Shown here: positions 17,133-25,186 of the stretch, in pieces
How the letters are laid out: every line of letters begins with the position of its first letter
Position numbering within the stretch: the first letter of the stretch is position 1
NCBI GenBank assembly: GCA_036269135.1
Contig: DATASQ010000050.1
Span: forward strand, 186,001-250,000
From: Palsa-343 sp036269135
GTDB taxonomy: Bacteria > Acidobacteriota > Terriglobia > Terriglobales > Acidobacteriaceae
Direction: 5' to 3'
DNA: 64,000 nt
The notes under the pieces: model-generated
Told to the model about the DNA's origin: nothing
Seen by the model: only the letters and a program-made list of their open reading frames with translations
The model's database searches: none
Program-made: the position numbers and the translations under genes

Positions 17133-18260
17133 TCAGTCAAGTACTTTCAGTCGTTCGATCAGGGTATCCGGTCTCGGCGCGCGCTGCGTCTTACCCCAGT
17201 TCGCGAATCGTATCAGAGTACCCGTGCGCCATCCGTCGAGCCACGACCGAAGATCCCTTTCGATGACTGTCGAATATTGCATCGCCTCCTCAAAGAGCCT
17301 CTGGTAGGAGACAGTCCTCTCCTGATTCAGTAATTGCATGACAACAGCACGCGCATTTTGCTTGCGCCGGTCATTGAAATTTCGGAATCGCCTCTCTCGG
17401 TACGTTTCGGTGGGCGCGAGGAGGAACCCTTGACCGCTACTGGCTTCATCCCGCCTGCGCTGCGCTGCGGCACGGCACTCATGCATGAACGGAATTGCAA
17501 CCTCTTCCGTCTTCTTGAAAACCTCCAAACCTTTGAAGTGCCGAGTTCCGTAAACCAAATGATAATGAATGGCATCGCGATCGGGCATCAGGATGGGAAT
17601 CGCACATGTAAACGCAAAATTGCCGGCACGTTTTACTTCCGCGGCGTAGGTGTTCACGAGCTCATCGTCAAGTTCTTCTCCTTGCAGCAAACGCAAATCA
17701 TCGACATCGGCACCCAGAAGATCCTGAAAGGGCTTAGTCGGATCGTCCAAGAAGCGCCTTACCCATGAACTCATGAAATTAATAAGCACCTCGCCTGGAT
17801 TCAGCTGGAGTATTGGGCGGATGCGATCAACCCGCACTTCGCTCCATCCAGTCGGGTCCATAAAGACAAACGGGAAGCTATTCTTGGAGCGCTTTGCAAA
17901 GCTCACGACATCCTGAACGTGATCGTTAAAATCCCAGCGCTGGGTAATGACCTCCAGATCGCCAATACCGTCTGCATACGCCTTGAGTAGGGCGTATCTC
18001 TTTGGATCGTTTTCAATTAGGAGAGCTCGAAAGTGCTTGCATCTGCCACCTCTCCGGCACTCCCTGAACACAGACAGTGCCTTGTGGAAAGACGTATCGG
18101 TCAACGCCTCGTCCTTCGCCTCCCAAGGACCAGCCATACAATCGACATACACAATTTCGTCATATCTACTGCCGACGATCGGAGCAAACGCTTGGAGATA
18201 CCGCTCAAGCACGCGATGCTTCACCTGCGTTTGCTCGCGGTCGTGGTAGAACTCGTTCAT
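17133..18260 (-). CDS. tcmP: TcmP-like protein (three-Cys-motif partner)
   Basis: A 375-residue protein recognised as the partner family found next to Gp37/Gp68-type three-cysteine proteins; biochemical function unknown. The N-terminal half reads like a Rossmann methyltransferase fold: YVDCMAGPW resembles motif I, LIENDP the acidic loop after strand 2, and FVFMDPTGW the DPP-type motif IV. The C-terminal third is basic and looks like a separate helical or winged domain. That it is a methyltransferase or nucleic-acid-modifying enzyme is inference. The ATG at 18260 overlaps the upstream gene's TGA (ATGA), so it is translationally coupled. A TTG two codons earlier is a weaker alternative. Codon use is AT-richer than in the flanking genes. 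Confidence 0.8.
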   Translation of the reverse strand: MNEFYHDREQTQVKHRVLERYLQAFAPIVGSRYDEIVYVDCMAGPWEAKDEALTDTSFHKALSVFRECRRGGRCKHFRALLIENDPKRYALLKAYADGIGDLEVITQRWDFNDHVQDVVSFAKRSKNSFPFVFMDPTGWSEVRVDRIRPILQLNPGEVLINFMSSWVRRFLDDPTKPFQDLLGADVDDLRLLQGEELDDELVNTYAAEVKRAGNFAFTCAIPILMPDRDAIHYHLVYGTRHFKGLEVFKKTEEVAIPFMHECRAAAQRRRDEASSGQGFLLAPTETYRERRFRNFNDRRKQNARAVVMQLLNQERTVSYQRLFEEAMQYSTVIERDLRSWLDGWRTGTLIRFANWGKTQRAPRPDTLIERLKVLD

Positions 18261-19069
18261 TGACAATTAATGGCCACTAATTCGTCCAATGCGTATCTGG
18301 CGGCAAGAACTTTCCGTTTGTTCGGGTCTAGAACGGCTGCCCGCTTTACCTTAGGAAATTCATCGTGCACTTCTCCATCAAGAATCCTTCCATGTTCCTT
18401 CTTGCGGATGCCACCCCACTGCTTAAAGAAGAAGGGAATGGCAGAGTCTGCACACTGGTCCCGTATCGAGCGGACCCACTCTGGACGGATTGGTCGGGCA
18501 CCAGGTCCGCTCTCGCCACCGACGATTACCCAAGAAACTCCCGTAAGGTCGAGTTGTCCTAAGTCCTCGAGTAAGGGCTCGATAGAAAGAAAACGGATCG
18601 ATGCTGGAGTATCCTGCAGTTGGCGGAGACGCGGCAGACCGTGCTTCTTGTTTTCCACGCTGACTCCCCACCAGATGTGGCGCATCTTCGCAAATTTTTG
18701 GAGTCGCCCATTAAGCAACAAAGACAATCGCGGGGCTCTTTTCGTAAGTACCTGAAATATGTGCCACGGAGCATGCCCCATTACATTACAGACCTGTTCT
18801 ATGTATTCGTCCGACACTTTTTCATGGAATAAGTCACTCATTGAATTAACAAAAATCATTCGAGGGTCGGACCAGCGCAGCGGATCTGCCAAGCGTTCGG
18901 GGACTAATCGCAGATCGAATCCTCTCTCGTACGGGTGACCTGGCACACCGCGGAAGCGCTCCGCAAATGTCTCCGCGTAGCAGTGCTTACAGCCAGGGCT
19001 GATCTTCGAGCATCCCCGGACAGGATTCCAAGTCGAATCCGTCCATTCAATGCTTGATTGCGAACTCAT
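18257..19069 (-). CDS. Phage Gp37/Gp68-type protein (DUF5131) with Cys cluster
   Basis: A 270-residue protein starting MSSQSSIEWTDSTWNPVRGC, typical of the Gp37/Gp68 (DUF5131) family. The cysteine cluster CSKISPGCKHC (C-x6-C-x2-C) followed by YAE resembles the iron-sulfur loop of radical SAM proteins, to which the family is thought to be related; FVNSMSDLFH and VGGESGPGARP are other conserved blocks. GGAGG five bases before the ATG at 19069 fixes the start; the frame is open upstream but that part is unlike the family. It is first in a two-gene operon with tcmP (4-base overlap). The 'phage' name reflects the founding member; no other phage genes are present. Confidence 0.85.
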   Translation of the reverse strand: MSSQSSIEWTDSTWNPVRGCSKISPGCKHCYAETFAERFRGVPGHPYERGFDLRLVPERLADPLRWSDPRMIFVNSMSDLFHEKVSDEYIEQVCNVMGHAPWHIFQVLTKRAPRLSLLLNGRLQKFAKMRHIWWGVSVENKKHGLPRLRQLQDTPASIRFLSIEPLLEDLGQLDLTGVSWVIVGGESGPGARPIRPEWVRSIRDQCADSAIPFFFKQWGGIRKKEHGRILDGEVHDEFPKVKRAAVLDPNKRKVLAARYALDELVAINCQ

Positions 19070-19211
19070 TGGCTGCCTCCGGACAATCCTAGTGTATATG
19101 TTCGCCGTTATTTCGCCCTTACGCTCTATTTGCAATCTTGATTCGCTGTCGGGGACCATCCAGATGCCATCGCCGGTGTGGGCCCTGTATTCGCGCGTCT
19201 GCAAGGCGGAG

Positions 19212-19257
19212 CGGCTAACGGGGCGTCTCCGGCGTAAGCGATTCCTTGCGTTAGCCG
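19212..19257. repeat. Perfect 9-base inverted repeat at the island edge
   Basis: CGGCTAACG (19212-19220) and CGTTAGCCG (19249-19257) enclose 28 bases that include GGCG...CGTAAGCG. A partial third copy (GCGCTAACCG) follows near 19277-19286 at the stop of the VOC gene. It could end the VOC transcript, though no T-run follows, or mark the insertion point of the neighbouring island. Confidence 0.5.
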
Positions 19258-19280
19258 TATCCGGCCAGGTGGGCTCAGCG

Positions 19281-19727
19281 CTAACCGTAGGTCAGGTCTG
19301 TGCTTTGGCCGATCTCGATGATGTAGCCGTCGGGGTCGCGGATGTAGCAGCGGATTTCGCCGTACTTGGGGATGGGTGCGGTGATGAACTCGGCTCCGCG
19401 ACTTTTCCATAACTCGTAGCATGCGTGAATATCCGCAACCCGGAAATTCATGAAGCTGTTGATGTGATTCGGGTCGGGGACGCTGAGGGTGACGGACGGC
19501 TTATCGGGAGTGGGGCCGCCGCCGAGGTTCATGATCATCCAGATATTCGCGAGCTGGAGGTAGGCGGGCGCGTTGCCGTCGCCGAGGCTGAGAATGCGCG
19601 CGCCAAAGACCTTTTCGTAGTAGCGGGCGGATCGCTCGACGTCGTTCACGGTGAGAAAATGCGCGACGCTGATCCCTTCCCGCGGGGGCATTTCATAGCT
19701 GTTCTGTCCGATTTGTACGGGGCTCAT
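19281..19727 (-). CDS. VOC (glyoxalase/bleomycin resistance) family protein
   Basis: A 148-residue protein with one vicinal-oxygen-chelate unit pair: AHFLTVNDVERSARYYEKVFG at the start of the first beta-alpha-beta-beta-beta module and CYIRDPDGYIIEIGQ at the end of the second. Possible metal ligands are His (HFLTV), His or Glu in the middle and Glu of IIEIGQ. Substrate unknown; members include dioxygenases, isomerases and resistance proteins. AGGAG before the ATG supports the start. Composition returns to the GC-rich norm here, so it lies outside the island. Confidence 0.85.
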   Translation of the reverse strand: MSPVQIGQNSYEMPPREGISVAHFLTVNDVERSARYYEKVFGARILSLGDGNAPAYLQLANIWMIMNLGGGPTPDKPSVTLSVPDPNHINSFMNFRVADIHACYELWKSRGAEFITAPIPKYGEIRCYIRDPDGYIIEIGQSTDLTYG

Positions 19728-19969
19728 GGACCGCTCCTTTCGCTACCGGTTGGTACCGAATCTGTGTCTGCGGGCCGCACCCTTTTGTCGACGCCGGACT
19801 TCCCTGCCGCGGCCTGCGTCCGGGGGGCGCTGGGGTGAGGCGGAGTTACACGCCAATCGGGTGAGCGGCTTGCCGATTGTATTTTTGGGGCCGTGGAGGC
19901 GGGCGGGACGCCGCCTGAGACGAGGCAAGCCTACCACAGAGAGGGGATACGGGGAGTTAGCGCTCGTTC

Positions 19970-20914
19970 TTATTGCCAGGAGTCCGCGGAGGCGCCGGGC
20001 AGCCGGACTGCGTGCGGGACGGGATCGAGGGCGGCCGGCGCTGGTTCGGCGAAACCGGCGAGGAGGACGGTGGAGGCGAAGAGGAGAGTATCGAAGACGT
20101 AGTTGAGGCCTTCGACGGGGGCGGAGTGGAACTCGTTGGCGAGGAGGGGCAGGTAGAAGCAGGCGGTGAGGAGCAGGAGGACGAGGCCGGTGCCGGCGGC
20201 GGCGAGGCGGAGGGTGGGGCGGAAGAGGAGTCCCAGGGCGCCGAGGAGCAGGGCGATGCCGACGAGATCGGCCCAGAGGACAGGGGCGGGGATCCAGGCG
20301 GGGGTGAGCTTTTCGAGGGGAACGCCGGTGACGTAGTGGGGGAAGAGGAAGTGCTCGATGGCGTAGAAGAGCATGATGGCGGCGAGGAGGGTGCGGCCGG
20401 TACGCATGAGGATGGGGCCGGGGTCGAGGCGGGTGGTTCGGGCGGTGGTTCGGGCGCGGGGCCAGAGACTGCCGGAGAGCACCATGGCTCCGGAGGCGAA
20501 GGCGGTTTCGCGGAGGGTGAGGGTCCAGAAGATGCGGCTGTGGAGGTTGGCGGGGAGGTTGGGCAGGTCGATGGTGGCGACGATGATGAGGAAGAGCAGA
20601 GCGAGGAGAGCGGCGGCAGGGCGCACGCAGCGCCAGGCGATGCAGCTGAGGGCGGCGGCGAGAAGACAGAGGCCGACGAAGTAGGTCCAGAAGAGCGGGG
20701 CGGGGAGCCAGTGGGGCACGATGGGGGCGAGATCGCGGGCGGCGCTGAAGTGCTCGGCGGCAAAGGCAGAGAGGGCGGAGGCTTCAAACACGGGGCCGAG
20801 GACGATGAGTTTACCGGGGCCGTGGGCGGCGAGGAAGCGCGGGCGGGCGAGGAGGCCTCCGGCGAGCAGAGCGGCGAGACCTGCCGTCATCATGGCTGCC
20901 ACTTCGACGGTCAC
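19970..20914 (-). CDS. Internally duplicated DoxX-like membrane protein
   Basis: A 314-residue integral membrane protein with about eight hydrophobic helices and no recognised catalytic motif. The two halves repeat one another: an A-x-EHF motif followed by P-x-W-x-PAP-x-x-W and a V/L-G-x-x-LL-x-A-L helix occurs once near residue 50-90 and again near 195-235 (PHWLPAPLFWTYFVG versus PAWIPAPVLWADLVG). This layout suggests fusion of two DoxX-like four-helix units. The GTG at 20914 is preferred over an ATG nine codons upstream because GGGAGG lies five bases before it. Function unknown. Confidence 0.65.
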   Translation of the reverse strand: MTVEVAAMMTAGLAALLAGGLLARPRFLAAHGPGKLIVLGPVFEASALSAFAAEHFSAARDLAPIVPHWLPAPLFWTYFVGLCLLAAALSCIAWRCVRPAAALLALLFLIIVATIDLPNLPANLHSRIFWTLTLRETAFASGAMVLSGSLWPRARTTARTTRLDPGPILMRTGRTLLAAIMLFYAIEHFLFPHYVTGVPLEKLTPAWIPAPVLWADLVGIALLLGALGLLFRPTLRLAAAGTGLVLLLLTACFYLPLLANEFHSAPVEGLNYVFDTLLFASTVLLAGFAEPAPAALDPVPHAVRLPGASADSWQ

Positions 20915-21139
20915 GGGGCCTCCCTGGGATTGAGCCCGCATGGATCGGCGCGGGCAGAAGGAATTCTATCGGCAAAGGATTCATGATTTCGCGTTCGGGG
21001 GAGAAGTCCATAGCCAGCGTGTCTTGCTGGAGACTGCGGAGTGGTCATGGCGGAAGAGCGGCGGCTTGGTGGTGGATTGCGCCGGCTCTTTCAGAGAGGG
21101 AGCGGCTGACGTATAAAGGTCTGTCGCCGGGAGGATGGC

Positions 21140-22099
21140 ATGCAGAGACGAGAATTTCTTGCGGGCGCGGTGAGCGCGACCATGCTGGGGGCCGCGGGAC
21201 GAGCGGAGGCGCTCTTCCCTGCGGCTGGGGACGCGCCTGCTTGGCCGCATCCGCAGCGGATGGCGGTGGGGCTGCTGATCCAGCCGGCCAATGGGGCGGA
21301 AGAGAGCATCCGGCGCGTGCACGCGATGGGGATGACGAACTGCTTTCTCTCGATCGATGGGTATCTGGGAAAGTACTCGAAGGGGCTGGCAGAGCAGCTG
21401 CGGGGGCTGCTGGAGAAATACAGCGTGACGCCGACGGCGGCGGAGGTGGTGGGACCGGGGCCGCTGGTGTGGGATTTTCTGCAGGGACCGTCGACGATTG
21501 GGCTGGTGCCGCGGGCGACGCGGACGGCGCGGATGGACGCGCTGAAGCAGACTTCGGATTTTGCGGCGCTGCTGGGGATCCAGCAGGTGCAGACGCACTG
21601 CGGATTTTTGCCTGAGGACCCGGCGGATCCGCTGTACCCGGAGGTGGTGGCGGCGATCCGGGAAGTGGCGCAGCACTGCGCGGGCAACGGGCAGATGTTT
21701 CTGATGGAGACGGGGCAGGAGACGCCGACGACGATGTCGCGCGCGATCCTGGATGTGAACCAGCCGAACCTGGGGGTGGGGCTGGATACGGCGAATCTGA
21801 TTCTGTACGGGAAGGCGAATCCGGTGGATGCGGTGGACATCATTGGCCCGCACGTGCGGAGCATTCACGCCAAGGATGGGCGGTGGCCGACCGATCCAAT
21901 GAAGCTGGGGGAAGAGGTGCTGATTGGGAAGGGGCTGGTGAATTTCAAGGAAGTCTTCACCAAACTGCATCGGCTGGGGTATGCGGGGACGGTGACGATC
22001 GAGCGGGAGATTTCCGGGCCGCAGCAAATTGAGGATGTGCAGCAGGAGAAGGTGTATCTGGACCGGGTTTTGGCGGGCGTACTTAACGAGTCGGCATAA
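21140..22099 (+). CDS. Tat-exported TIM-barrel sugar isomerase/epimerase-like protein
   Basis: A 319-residue protein of the xylose-isomerase-like TIM barrel (AP endonuclease 2) superfamily, probably acting on a sugar or sugar-derived substrate outside the cytoplasm. It begins MQRREFLAGA, a twin-arginine signal. Conserved barrel blocks include LMETGQET, NLGVGLDTANL with the metal-binding Asp, HVRSIHAKDG and GTVTIEREI. GGAGG lies about five bases before the ATG. It is followed after 18 bases by a Tat-exported Gfo/Idh/MocA oxidoreductase, a pairing often seen in periplasmic sugar-processing clusters. Confidence 0.82.
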   Translation: MQRREFLAGAVSATMLGAAGRAEALFPAAGDAPAWPHPQRMAVGLLIQPANGAEESIRRVHAMGMTNCFLSIDGYLGKYSKGLAEQLRGLLEKYSVTPTAAEVVGPGPLVWDFLQGPSTIGLVPRATRTARMDALKQTSDFAALLGIQQVQTHCGFLPEDPADPLYPEVVAAIREVAQHCAGNGQMFLMETGQETPTTMSRAILDVNQPNLGVGLDTANLILYGKANPVDAVDIIGPHVRSIHAKDGRWPTDPMKLGEEVLIGKGLVNFKEVFTKLHRLGYAGTVTIEREISGPQQIEDVQQEKVYLDRVLAGVLNESA

Positions 22100-22117
22100 A
22101 GGATCGGGGCAAAGGGC

Positions 22118-23386
22118 ATGGACAGAAGGGATTTCATTGGCGGCGCGGCCGCATCGGGGATACTGCTGCTGAACTCACGGACGGCTTTCGGCACTGAGGC
22201 GAACTCGGCGGTGCGGCTGGGATTGCTGGGATGCGGGAACCGGGGCACTTCGGTGGCGACGTCGTTCGCGAAGAACACGCCGGCACGGGTGGTGGCGCTG
22301 GCGGATCTGTTTCCGGATCAACTGGCCGCGGGGAAGACGCATTTCGATGCGGTGAACGCGGCGCTGGGCGTGCCGGGGATCGATCCGAAGCTGATGTTTC
22401 GCGGGTCGCACGCTTATGAAGAGCTGGCGAACTCGAAGGATGTGGATGCGGTGCAGATCTCGACGCCGCCGTGGTTTCACGTGCAGCATCTGGACGCGGT
22501 GGTGCGGGCGGGCAAGCATGCGTACTGCGAAAAGCCGCTCGGCGTGGATGTGGCGCAGACGCAGCAGGCTCTGGAGATCGGCAAGCGCGCCGAGGGGCGG
22601 CTGAGCCTGGACGTGGGCTTCGAGGTGCGCAGCGCGCCGCCGATCGCAGAGGTGGTGCGGCGGATCCATGCAGGGGACATTGGGCGGGTCGCGGCGATTA
22701 CGGCACATTATTTTGCGCCGGATGCGGTGAGCCACAGCGGGACGGGCTGGTCGGCGGACGAGTTCCGTCTGCGCAACTGGCTGTGGGACCTGGTGCTCTC
22801 CGGGGACATCATCGTGGAGCAGAACATCCACGTGATCGACCTGTGCAACTGGATTCTCGGGAGCCATCCAGTGAAGGCGACGGCGACGGGGGGACGCAGC
22901 GTCATCACGCACCCGGGCGACTGCTGGGATAACTACCAGGTGATCTTCACCTATCCGAACGACGTACATTTGAGCTTTTCCTCGACGCAATGGGGCAAAG
23001 GCGGGTGGTTCGACGTGACGGAGGAGATTTTCGGCGTAACGGGGATCGCGGAGGCGCCTTACTCGGGGCCGGTGCGCATCATCGGGGAGAAGGCGTGGAG
23101 CTGGGGCGAAGGCGGCAGCACGGCGGCCGGGACGCCGGCGCAGTTCGCAGCCAATGGAGCATTCAGCGACAACCTGGAGTTCGCGGATCGCGACAAGGAC
23201 CGGGCGTATATCGAGAGCATCACGTCGGGGAAGTTCCACAATCAGACGGCGGACGGGGTGCAGAGCGCGCTGAGCGCCATGCTGGGGCGGATGGCGGGAC
23301 GGACAGGGCAGACGGTGGCCTGGGAGGATCTGCTGCAGCATGGGGAGAAGTACACGATGAACATCGATATGGGCCAGTTTGGGTGA
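22118..23386 (+). CDS. Tat-exported Gfo/Idh/MocA family oxidoreductase
   Basis: A 422-residue NAD(P)-dependent oxidoreductase-type protein. It starts MDRRDFIGGAAASG (Tat signal), then the Rossmann motif LGLLGCGNRG, the EKPLG motif (CEKPLGVD) with the catalytic-type Lys, and a C-terminal alpha/beta domain rich in Trp and Gly. Exported members of this family often bind their cofactor tightly and act on sugars in the periplasm, including glycosidases that use NAD; the exact reaction cannot be read here. It forms an operon with the TIM-barrel gene 18 bases upstream. Confidence 0.85.
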   Translation: MDRRDFIGGAAASGILLLNSRTAFGTEANSAVRLGLLGCGNRGTSVATSFAKNTPARVVALADLFPDQLAAGKTHFDAVNAALGVPGIDPKLMFRGSHAYEELANSKDVDAVQISTPPWFHVQHLDAVVRAGKHAYCEKPLGVDVAQTQQALEIGKRAEGRLSLDVGFEVRSAPPIAEVVRRIHAGDIGRVAAITAHYFAPDAVSHSGTGWSADEFRLRNWLWDLVLSGDIIVEQNIHVIDLCNWILGSHPVKATATGGRSVITHPGDCWDNYQVIFTYPNDVHLSFSSTQWGKGGWFDVTEEIFGVTGIAEAPYSGPVRIIGEKAWSWGEGGSTAAGTPAQFAANGAFSDNLEFADRDKDRAYIESITSGKFHNQTADGVQSALSAMLGRMAGRTGQTVAWEDLLQHGEKYTMNIDMGQFG

Positions 23387-23477
23387 GGGAGCGGGGAGCC
23401 TGGAGCTGGGAGCTGGGAGCCTGGAGCTGGGAGCGGGGAGCTGGGAGCTGGAGGCGGAGCTGGGAGGCGGAGCTGGA
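23387..23477. repeat. Low-complexity GGGAGCTGGAGC repeat
   Basis: About ten degenerate copies of a GGGAGC(T/C)(T)GGAGC unit fill most of the gap between the oxidoreductase stop and the deacetylase start. The purine bias is strongly on one strand. No hairpin or gene is apparent. Confidence 0.75.
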
Positions 23478-23491
23478 ACCGCTTGCGCGTG

Positions 23492-24472
23492 ATGAGCGAG
23501 AATCGATCTGTGATTTGCCGCTTATTCCTCTTTTTTCTGCTGACTTTTTCTTTCACGCCGGGAACGCCTGCCCTGGCCGCTTCCCTGCCGCACACCCCAG
23601 CATCTCTGCCGCACCTGAGGCGGCATCCGGTGGTCGCGCTGACGTTCGACGACCTGCCGGCGGCCGGGGGGCTGGGGGCGGGGGCAACGCGCATCGAGAT
23701 TCTGACACGGCTGGCCGGGGAGCTGAGAGCAGCGCACCTGAAGGGCGTGTACGGGTTTGTGAACGCCGTGGATCTGGACGACGATCCCGACACACAGGGG
23801 GCGCTGCGGGCGTGGATTGCGGCCGGGATGAATATCGGCAATCACACGTGGTCGCACCCGACGCTGTCCGACGTGACGGCGGAGGACTTCGAGCACGAGA
23901 TCGCGCTCGACGAGCCGGATCTGCGCAAATATGCCGGGGGGCGCGACTGGCACTGGTTCCGGTATCCCGATCTGGAAGAGGGCGACACGCTGGCGAAGCG
24001 GGACAGCGTGCGCGCCTGGCTTCAGGAGCACGGCTATCGCATTGCCGAAGCTTCACTGACGTTTGAGGATGACGACTGGAGCGATCCTTATCTCCGCTGC
24101 GTGGCGAAAGGCGATGCGGCCGGCATTGCGTGGCTGAAGCAGAGCTACCTGGACAACGCCGCGGAGTTCATCCGGGTGGGACGCGAGGAGGAGCAGATCG
24201 CGTTCGGCCATGAGATTCCCAATGTCCTGCTGCTGCACGCGACCGATTTCACCACGACGATGCTGCCCAGCCTGCTGGATCTGCTGCACCGGGAGGGCTT
24301 CCGTTTCGCATCGCTGGCGAAGGTGGAAAGCAACCCGGCGTATAGGCTGGATCCACATGCGGGGCTGGTGAATGGAGGGCCGCTTCCCAACCTGTTTTTG
24401 AACTCGCGGCATCTGCAGTATCCCCCGTTCAGGCCGGAGCCGGTCAGCGAGCTGAACGCGGTGTGCCGGTAG
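23492..24472 (+). CDS. Secreted polysaccharide deacetylase (CE4)
   Basis: A 326-residue NodB-type deacetylase, probably removing acetyl groups from a polysaccharide or peptidoglycan outside the cytoplasm. A signal peptide (FLFFLLTFSFTPGTPALA) precedes motif 1 (LTFDDLP, with the catalytic-base and metal Asp), motif 2 (NHTWSHP) and motif 3 (WFRYPDLEEG). The ATG at 23492 is chosen over a TTG three codons earlier; neither has a strong ribosome binding site because the repeat lies just upstream. It is separated by 105 bases from the exported oxidoreductase and may belong to the same carbohydrate-related cluster. Confidence 0.85.
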   Translation: MSENRSVICRLFLFFLLTFSFTPGTPALAASLPHTPASLPHLRRHPVVALTFDDLPAAGGLGAGATRIEILTRLAGELRAAHLKGVYGFVNAVDLDDDPDTQGALRAWIAAGMNIGNHTWSHPTLSDVTAEDFEHEIALDEPDLRKYAGGRDWHWFRYPDLEEGDTLAKRDSVRAWLQEHGYRIAEASLTFEDDDWSDPYLRCVAKGDAAGIAWLKQSYLDNAAEFIRVGREEEQIAFGHEIPNVLLLHATDFTTTMLPSLLDLLHREGFRFASLAKVESNPAYRLDPHAGLVNGGPLPNLFLNSRHLQYPPFRPEPVSELNAVCR

Positions 24473-24651
24473 GCTTTGGCAGGGGCCCTTCACGGCTGCG
24501 GAGCGGCGGGATTGAAGGCGCGGCGGTAGCGGGGCAGCCTGGGCACGCCGTATGATGGCCCGGCGGCGGGATTCCGGAATGCGTCGAAACAACGCGCGAC
24601 CGGGAATGCGTCATCTGAACCGGCGTCATCTTACAAAATTGAGGAGAAAGC

Positions 24652-25128
24652 ATGGCAGACCAGAATGCACAGCAGAACAAGAAGGCAATCAAGGAACTGA
24701 TCGACGCACTCAACGAGGATCTGGCGCGGGAGTATCAGGCGATCATCGCGTACACGGTGTACAGCAACGTGCTCAAGGGAGCGCAGTGGATGAGCATTGC
24801 CGGCGAGCTGAAAAAGCATGCGGGCGAGGAGCTGCAGCACGCGCTGATCCTCGCGGATCAGATCGATTATCTGGGGGGGATGCCGACGGCGACGCCGAAG
24901 GCGGTGAAGTTGTCAGAGAAGGCGGAAGAGATGCTGCGCTTCGATCTGGACAACGAGACGGTCACGATTAAGAACTATCGCCAGAGGGTGCGGCAGGCGG
25001 AGGCGCTGGGACACTATGCGCTGGCCGAGCAGCTGCGGCAGATCGTGACCCAGGAGCAGGAGCATCAGCACGATCTGGCGACGGCGCTGGGGATCGAAGT
25101 GCCGAAGGTGCTGGAGCAGGGGGCGTAG
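24652..25128 (+). CDS. Ferritin-like / bacterioferritin-type protein
   Basis: A 158-residue four-helix protein with diiron-type ligands: Glu of the EYQAI helix, the EELQH motif (E-x-x-H) in helix 2, Glu in the DNETVTIKNY helix and EQEH in helix 4. This pattern matches ferritin-like domain proteins near bacterioferritin and Dps-like families; a heme-binding Met is not identified. Likely role is iron binding or peroxide protection. GAGGAG lies seven bases before the ATG. It is convergent with the aldolase gene, and a strong hairpin separates them. Confidence 0.85.
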   Translation: MADQNAQQNKKAIKELIDALNEDLAREYQAIIAYTVYSNVLKGAQWMSIAGELKKHAGEELQHALILADQIDYLGGMPTATPKAVKLSEKAEEMLRFDLDNETVTIKNYRQRVRQAEALGHYALAEQLRQIVTQEQEHQHDLATALGIEVPKVLEQGA

Positions 25129-25150
25129 GCTCGGCTCCGGCGGATGGCGA

Positions 25151-25186
25151 AGGGCCGCGCGAGAGGGATGGGTCTCGCGCGGCCCT
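25151..25186. terminator. Strong hairpin between convergent genes
   Basis: A perfect 14-base stem: AGGGCCGCGCGAGA (25151-25164) pairs with its complement at 25173-25186 around an eight-base loop. It sits between the ferritin-like gene (ends 25128) and the aldolase gene (ends 25186 on the other strand), overlapping the aldolase stop codon. The plus strand continues CACACGTTTTG, so the T-run is displaced; likely a terminator or mRNA 3'-end protector. Confidence 0.55.

Larger units (their letters stand above)
16990..19150. other. AT-richer island carrying the tcmP/DUF5131 pair
   Basis: Between scoB and the VOC gene the base composition drops visibly: A/T-ending codons such as AAT, ATT and TTT become common, unlike the strongly GC3-biased flanks. 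Both genes lie on the minus strand and overlap. Short inverted repeats sit near the edges: GGGTGAA/TTCACCC at 17044-17068, CCGTGGG/CCCACGG at 17086-17115, and CGGCTAACG/CGTTAGCCG at 19212-19257. No integrase, transposase, tRNA or flanking direct repeat was found, so the mode of entry is unknown. Confidence 0.6.

Noticed and set aside
17133..19069. Prophage, suggested by the Gp37/Gp68 name
   Set aside because: No integrase, capsid, terminase, tail or lysis genes in the area; the name reflects the founding family member only.
19212..19257. Integron attC site
   Set aside because: The arms GGCTAAC/GTTAGCC do not fit the RYYYAAC/GTTRRRY core, and no integrase or gene cassette array is present.
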